This document shows positions 63,601 through 64,000 of a stretch of DNA of 64,000 bases, one piece after another. Under the pieces are notes generated by a model that was not told where the DNA came from, ran no database searches, and was given only the letters and a program-made list of their open reading frames with translations. The translations under genes were made by a program, and so were the position numbers. Positions within the stretch are counted from its first letter, which is position 1; every line of letters begins with the position of its first letter. This DNA comes from Pomacea canaliculata (taxonomy: Eukaryota; Mollusca; Gastropoda; Architaenioglossa; Ampullariidae), in the NCBI RefSeq assembly GCF_003073045.1, contig NC_037592.1, positions 11,560,007 through 11,624,006 of the forward strand, given 5' to 3'.

Positions 63601-64000
63601 GGGAGGCAACAGCAAGACTCTCATGTTTGTGAACATTTCACCAAAAGAAGAAAATTTTTCTGAAACTCTCAACTCCCTCCGGTTTGCAACAAAGGTGAGA
63701 ATGATCTATTTCAGATCTTGCACTACACCTGTCCACCATGCCCCAGCACCATTAATACTACTAGTTTCAAACACATTGGTAAACGTACACTTTCTCGGCA
63801 TTTAGAACCTGTACCATTTATGGCAGGCTGTGCTATCACAACCATTTTGCTTAATCTGCTAGTGCATTTGAAGTTTACATCAAACTCCTTGCAATGCCAC
63901 AACTGTTTTGCAGACATTGATATTCAAGTTGATTAACCTGTGACTTTCTTTATTATCCAGGTGAACCAGTGCAACATAGGTACAGCACAAAAGAGGAGCA
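54686..64000 (+). CDS. KIFC1: Kinesin-14, KIFC1/HSET/Ncd type, C-terminal motor, 17 exons, 3' end cut by the window
   Basis: Exons: 54686-54697, 55395-55415, 55833-55940, 56197-56413, 56578-56661, 56968-57027, 57755-57989, 58149-58359, 58531-58698, 59313-59459, 59882-59998, 61165-61332, 61983-62144, 62387-62525, 62677-62816, 63545-63694, 63961 onward. All join in frame, about 726 codons. The N-terminal tail is basic and Ser-rich (microtubule or nuclear targeting in the family), then [12 protein letters not shown] (a KIFC1 signature), then a coiled coil (residues about 205-372). The motor starts near residue 373 with [14 protein letters not shown]-loop GQTGSGKT about 475-482, switch I NERSSRSH about 590-597, switch [10 protein letters not shown] near 621, then [16 protein letters not shown] and MFVNISP. 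The neck before the motor (IQELKGN) marks a minus-end-directed kinesin-14 that bundles and slides spindle microtubules. The last codons read [13 protein letters not shown]; human KIFC1 ends a few residues later. The first exon codes only MEAK; MTSDRE in exon 2 is an alternative start. Confidence 0.96.
56822..56843. repeat. TA microsatellite
   Basis: About eleven TA units in KIFC1 intron 5 (between the exons ending 56661 and starting 56968), directly left of a perfect hairpin. Confidence 0.95.
56850..56893. repeat. Perfect 19-bp inverted repeat with 6-base loop
   Basis: Arm GGGGCAGTCAAATGAAACA, loop CTACTA, then the exact reverse complement. It sits next to a TA microsatellite inside a KIFC1 intron. 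The arm resembles a mariner-type transposon terminus, so it may be a fold-back remnant with the interior lost. Confidence 0.9.
60680..60785 (+). repeat. Dispersed retroposon tail, sense copy
   Basis: Contains GTGTGTGTAAAGCACTCGGA, GCCCAGCACTATACAG and TTTATTATAATTATTAT, the common 3' tail of molluscan retroposons, related to the antisense copy at 37735-37880. It lies in the KIFC1 intron before the P-loop exon. Confidence 0.5.
60945..61087 (+). mobile_element. LINE-like 3' terminus, copy 2
   Basis: Shares ACTTGGAAAAGAACAGAGAG, GTGAGGCAAAGGAC, GGAACCATGTGGGCCCAACT, GGTCTGCTGGCGAGGTGTT and CCCTATGCTCCTTGAGGAGT with the copy at 53085-53255, and ends ACCAAGTAATAAACACAACA. The short final motif is also present alone at 36158. 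A 5'-truncated insertion of a LINE, or of a SINE sharing its tail, is likely. It lies about 75 bp before the KIFC1 exon that encodes the P-loop. Confidence 0.6.

Overview
The window is animal nuclear DNA: AT-rich, with long spliced genes, GT-AG introns, large intergenic gaps and many decayed transposons. The gene set (MED18, HSPBP1, a KIFC1-type kinesin, a di-N-acetylchitobiase relative, a CXXC-finger protein) and the repeats (tRNA-derived SINEs, RTE-, jockey- and CR1/L2-like LINE pieces, Tigger- and hAT-like DNA elements) fit a lophotrochozoan, most probably a gastropod mollusc. That placement is inference. I found no prokaryotic gene, rRNA, CRISPR array or intact virus-like element.

Layout: 1-10,700 holds a minus-strand gene for a protein with an N-terminal CXXC zinc finger, with one large coding exon (6543-4253), a 4-kb intron and a non-coding first exon ending at 10586 in a CpG-rich promoter. 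10,700-22,300 is a gene-poor gap with a jockey-like LINE 3' end, an RTE-like LINE split by a Tigger-like transposon, and a SINE. 22,342-26,156 (+) is a five-exon gene I do not recognise. 28,677-32,040 (+) is MED18, with an MITE, an hAT remnant and a LINE end in its introns. 32,100-37,100 is a repeat-bearing gap. 37,141-41,087 (+) is HSPBP1. 42,179-43,193 is a diverged tandem duplication. 50,594-44,588 (-) is a chitobiase-like (GH18) gene whose product has a signal peptide, lacks the GH18 catalytic glutamate and ends in a transmembrane anchor. 50,700-54,540 is a gap, followed by a promoter with two CCAAT boxes and the KIFC1-type kinesin-14, which runs to the window edge and lacks only its last codons.

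The genes do not form a pathway; they are unrelated housekeeping and regulatory genes. MED18 and KIFC1 read cleanly through all exons. The CXXC gene, HSPBP1, the chitobiase-like gene (twice) and probably the unrecognised gene each need a one-base frame change inside an otherwise well-preserved exon. Two of the five lie in A runs. This pattern points to uncorrected indels in the assembly rather than to five broken genes, and the gene models should be read with that in mind. Exon boundaries were set by eye from splice signals, reading-frame phase and remembered human family members; no alignment was run.
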